Positions 49,943 to 50,694 of a stretch of DNA of 50,694 nt are shown here, piece after piece. Under the pieces are notes generated by a model. That model was not told the DNA's origin and did not search any database. It worked only from the letters and a program-made list of their open reading frames with translations. The position numbers and the translations under genes were made by a program. The stretch comes from Oscillospiraceae bacterium. GTDB taxonomy: Bacteria; Bacillota; Clostridia; Oscillospirales; CAG-272. Within the stretch, counting starts at the first letter, position 1. Each line of letters opens with the position of its first letter. The DNA lies in NCBI GenBank assembly GCA_015064245.1, contig SVSQ01000004.1, positions 1 to 50,694 on the forward strand, given 5' to 3'.

Positions 49943-50694
49943 ATGACTATTCATATGAATTTAGGCGAGGACAGCTATGATATTATCGTACAGAGAGGCG
50001 TTCTCGGCGAAGCAGATAAACATTTGGATCTGAACAGACGTGTCCTGGTCGTAACTGATTCGGGAGTTCCCGCTCAGTATGCAAGAACGGTCGCGGAACA
50101 GTGCAAGGAAGCGATGATCCTTACCGTGGAGCAGGGCGAGGCGTCCAAAAGCCTCGATATGTTCGGAAAGCTCCTTAGCGCGATGCTTGACGGCGAATTT
50201 TCGCGCAAGGACTGCGTGGTAGCGGTCGGCGGCGGCGTGGTCGGAGACCTTTCGGGCTTTGCGGCGTCGGCGTACATGAGAGGGATAGATTTCTACAATA
50301 TCCCGACCACCTTGCTTTCACAGATCGATTCCTCGATCGGGGGTAAAACGGCGATAAATTTCGGCGGTGTAAAAAACATCGTCGGAGCGTTCTATCAGCC
50401 CAAAAAGGTACTGATCGACCCCGAGCTTCTGAAAACGCTTCCGAAAAGGCAGATATCGAGCGGACTTGCGGAAGCGGTAAAAATGGCGCTGACATCCGAT
50501 AAGGAGCTGTTTGATATATTTGAAAATAAAGATATCGGTAGCAGCATAGACGAGATCATCGTCCGTTCTCTGAATATCAAAAAGAACGTGGTCGAGCAGG
50601 ACGAAAAGGAGTCCGGGCTTCGCAAAATACTCAACTTCGGACACACGGTCGCTCACGGAATCGAGAGCAGCGAGGGGATGATTGAGCTGTATCA
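49943..50694 (+). CDS. aroB: 3-dehydroquinate synthase, N-terminal part (3' end outside window)
   Basis: The frame runs from ATG 49943 (AAGGGG about 10 nt upstream) off the window end. It encodes 250 complete codons of AroB, which converts DAHP to 3-dehydroquinate using NAD and zinc. Motifs present: VAVGGGVVGDLSGFAASAYMRG (NAD site), PTTLLSQIDSSIGGKTAIN, KNIVGAFYQP, GLAEAVKMAL (zinc Glu) and NFGHTVAHGIE (zinc His). It follows pheA by 14 bp as the next shikimate step in the attenuated operon. Confidence 0.96.
   Translation, partial: MTIHMNLGEDSYDIIVQRGVLGEADKHLDLNRRVLVVTDSGVPAQYARTVAEQCKEAMILTVEQGEASKSLDMFGKLLSAMLDGEFSRKDCVVAVGGGVVGDLSGFAASAYMRGIDFYNIPTTLLSQIDSSIGGKTAINFGGVKNIVGAFYQPKKVLIDPELLKTLPKRQISSGLAEAVKMALTSDKELFDIFENKDIGSSIDEIIVRSLNIKKNVVEQDEKESGLRKILNFGHTVAHGIESSEGMIELY

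Overview
The window looks like a chromosomal segment of a gut-type Clostridia (Bacillota), probably near the Oscillospirales/Lachnospirales. This placement is an inference. It rests on Gram-positive ribosome binding sites, many TTGACA-17-TATAAT promoters, a T-box leader on leuS, the ylxM-ffh-rpsP-khpA block, and a large share of carbohydrate-active enzymes. No rRNA, tRNA, CRISPR array, transposase or phage gene was seen.

Region 1 (1-9.3 kb): the 3' end of a GH20-type glycosidase overlaps an EamA/DMT permease. A long opposite-strand gene (1594-6801) follows. It encodes a 1735-residue protein with an N-terminal TIR domain, a STAND/NB-ARC-like NTPase, a helical TPR-like middle and a complete SecA-type DEAD motor. 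This is the most unusual object in the window and I read it as a candidate single-gene immunity or conflict system. A divergent XRE regulator and a DUF554 membrane protein come next.

Region 2 (9.3-22.3 kb): sugar and housekeeping metabolism. It holds a GH92 alpha-mannosidase, a translationally coupled malQ plus two FAD-oxidoreductase genes, an esterase with a glycyl radical enzyme, and leuS with an M55 aminopeptidase behind a leucine T-box.

Region 3 (22.3-37 kb): an acidic protein of unknown function with a duplicated N-terminal domain and an SGNH hydrolase lie between two copies of a dispersed intergenic repeat. After these come an XRE regulator, a Gfo/Idh/MocA dehydrogenase and sugar isomerase operon with twin operator-like palindromes, a lipoprotein/permease/cell-wall-repeat operon, a TlpA-like/HAD operon, DegV, a LURP-one-like protein and a heparinase II/III protein.

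Region 4 (37-43.9 kb): a secreted AT-rich cysteine amidase-like gene that is frameshifted near its end and flanked by a 26-bp direct repeat. It is followed by a copper P-type ATPase whose C-terminal CopZ-like domain has its own ribosome binding site. Two genes of unclear function come next, one of them an orphan GH38 C-terminal domain, and then a repeat-rich non-coding stretch.

Region 5 (43.9-50.7 kb): ylxM-ffh-rpsP-khpA (signal recognition and ribosome), a type I asparaginase on the other strand, and the aromatic operon aroF-pheA-aroB (truncated by the window). The aromatic operon is preceded by a 25-codon leader peptide packed with Phe and Tyr codons and a mutually exclusive hairpin pair, that is, a transcription attenuator that should respond to the pathway end products.

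All function calls come from reading motifs and recalled family knowledge. No database search was run.
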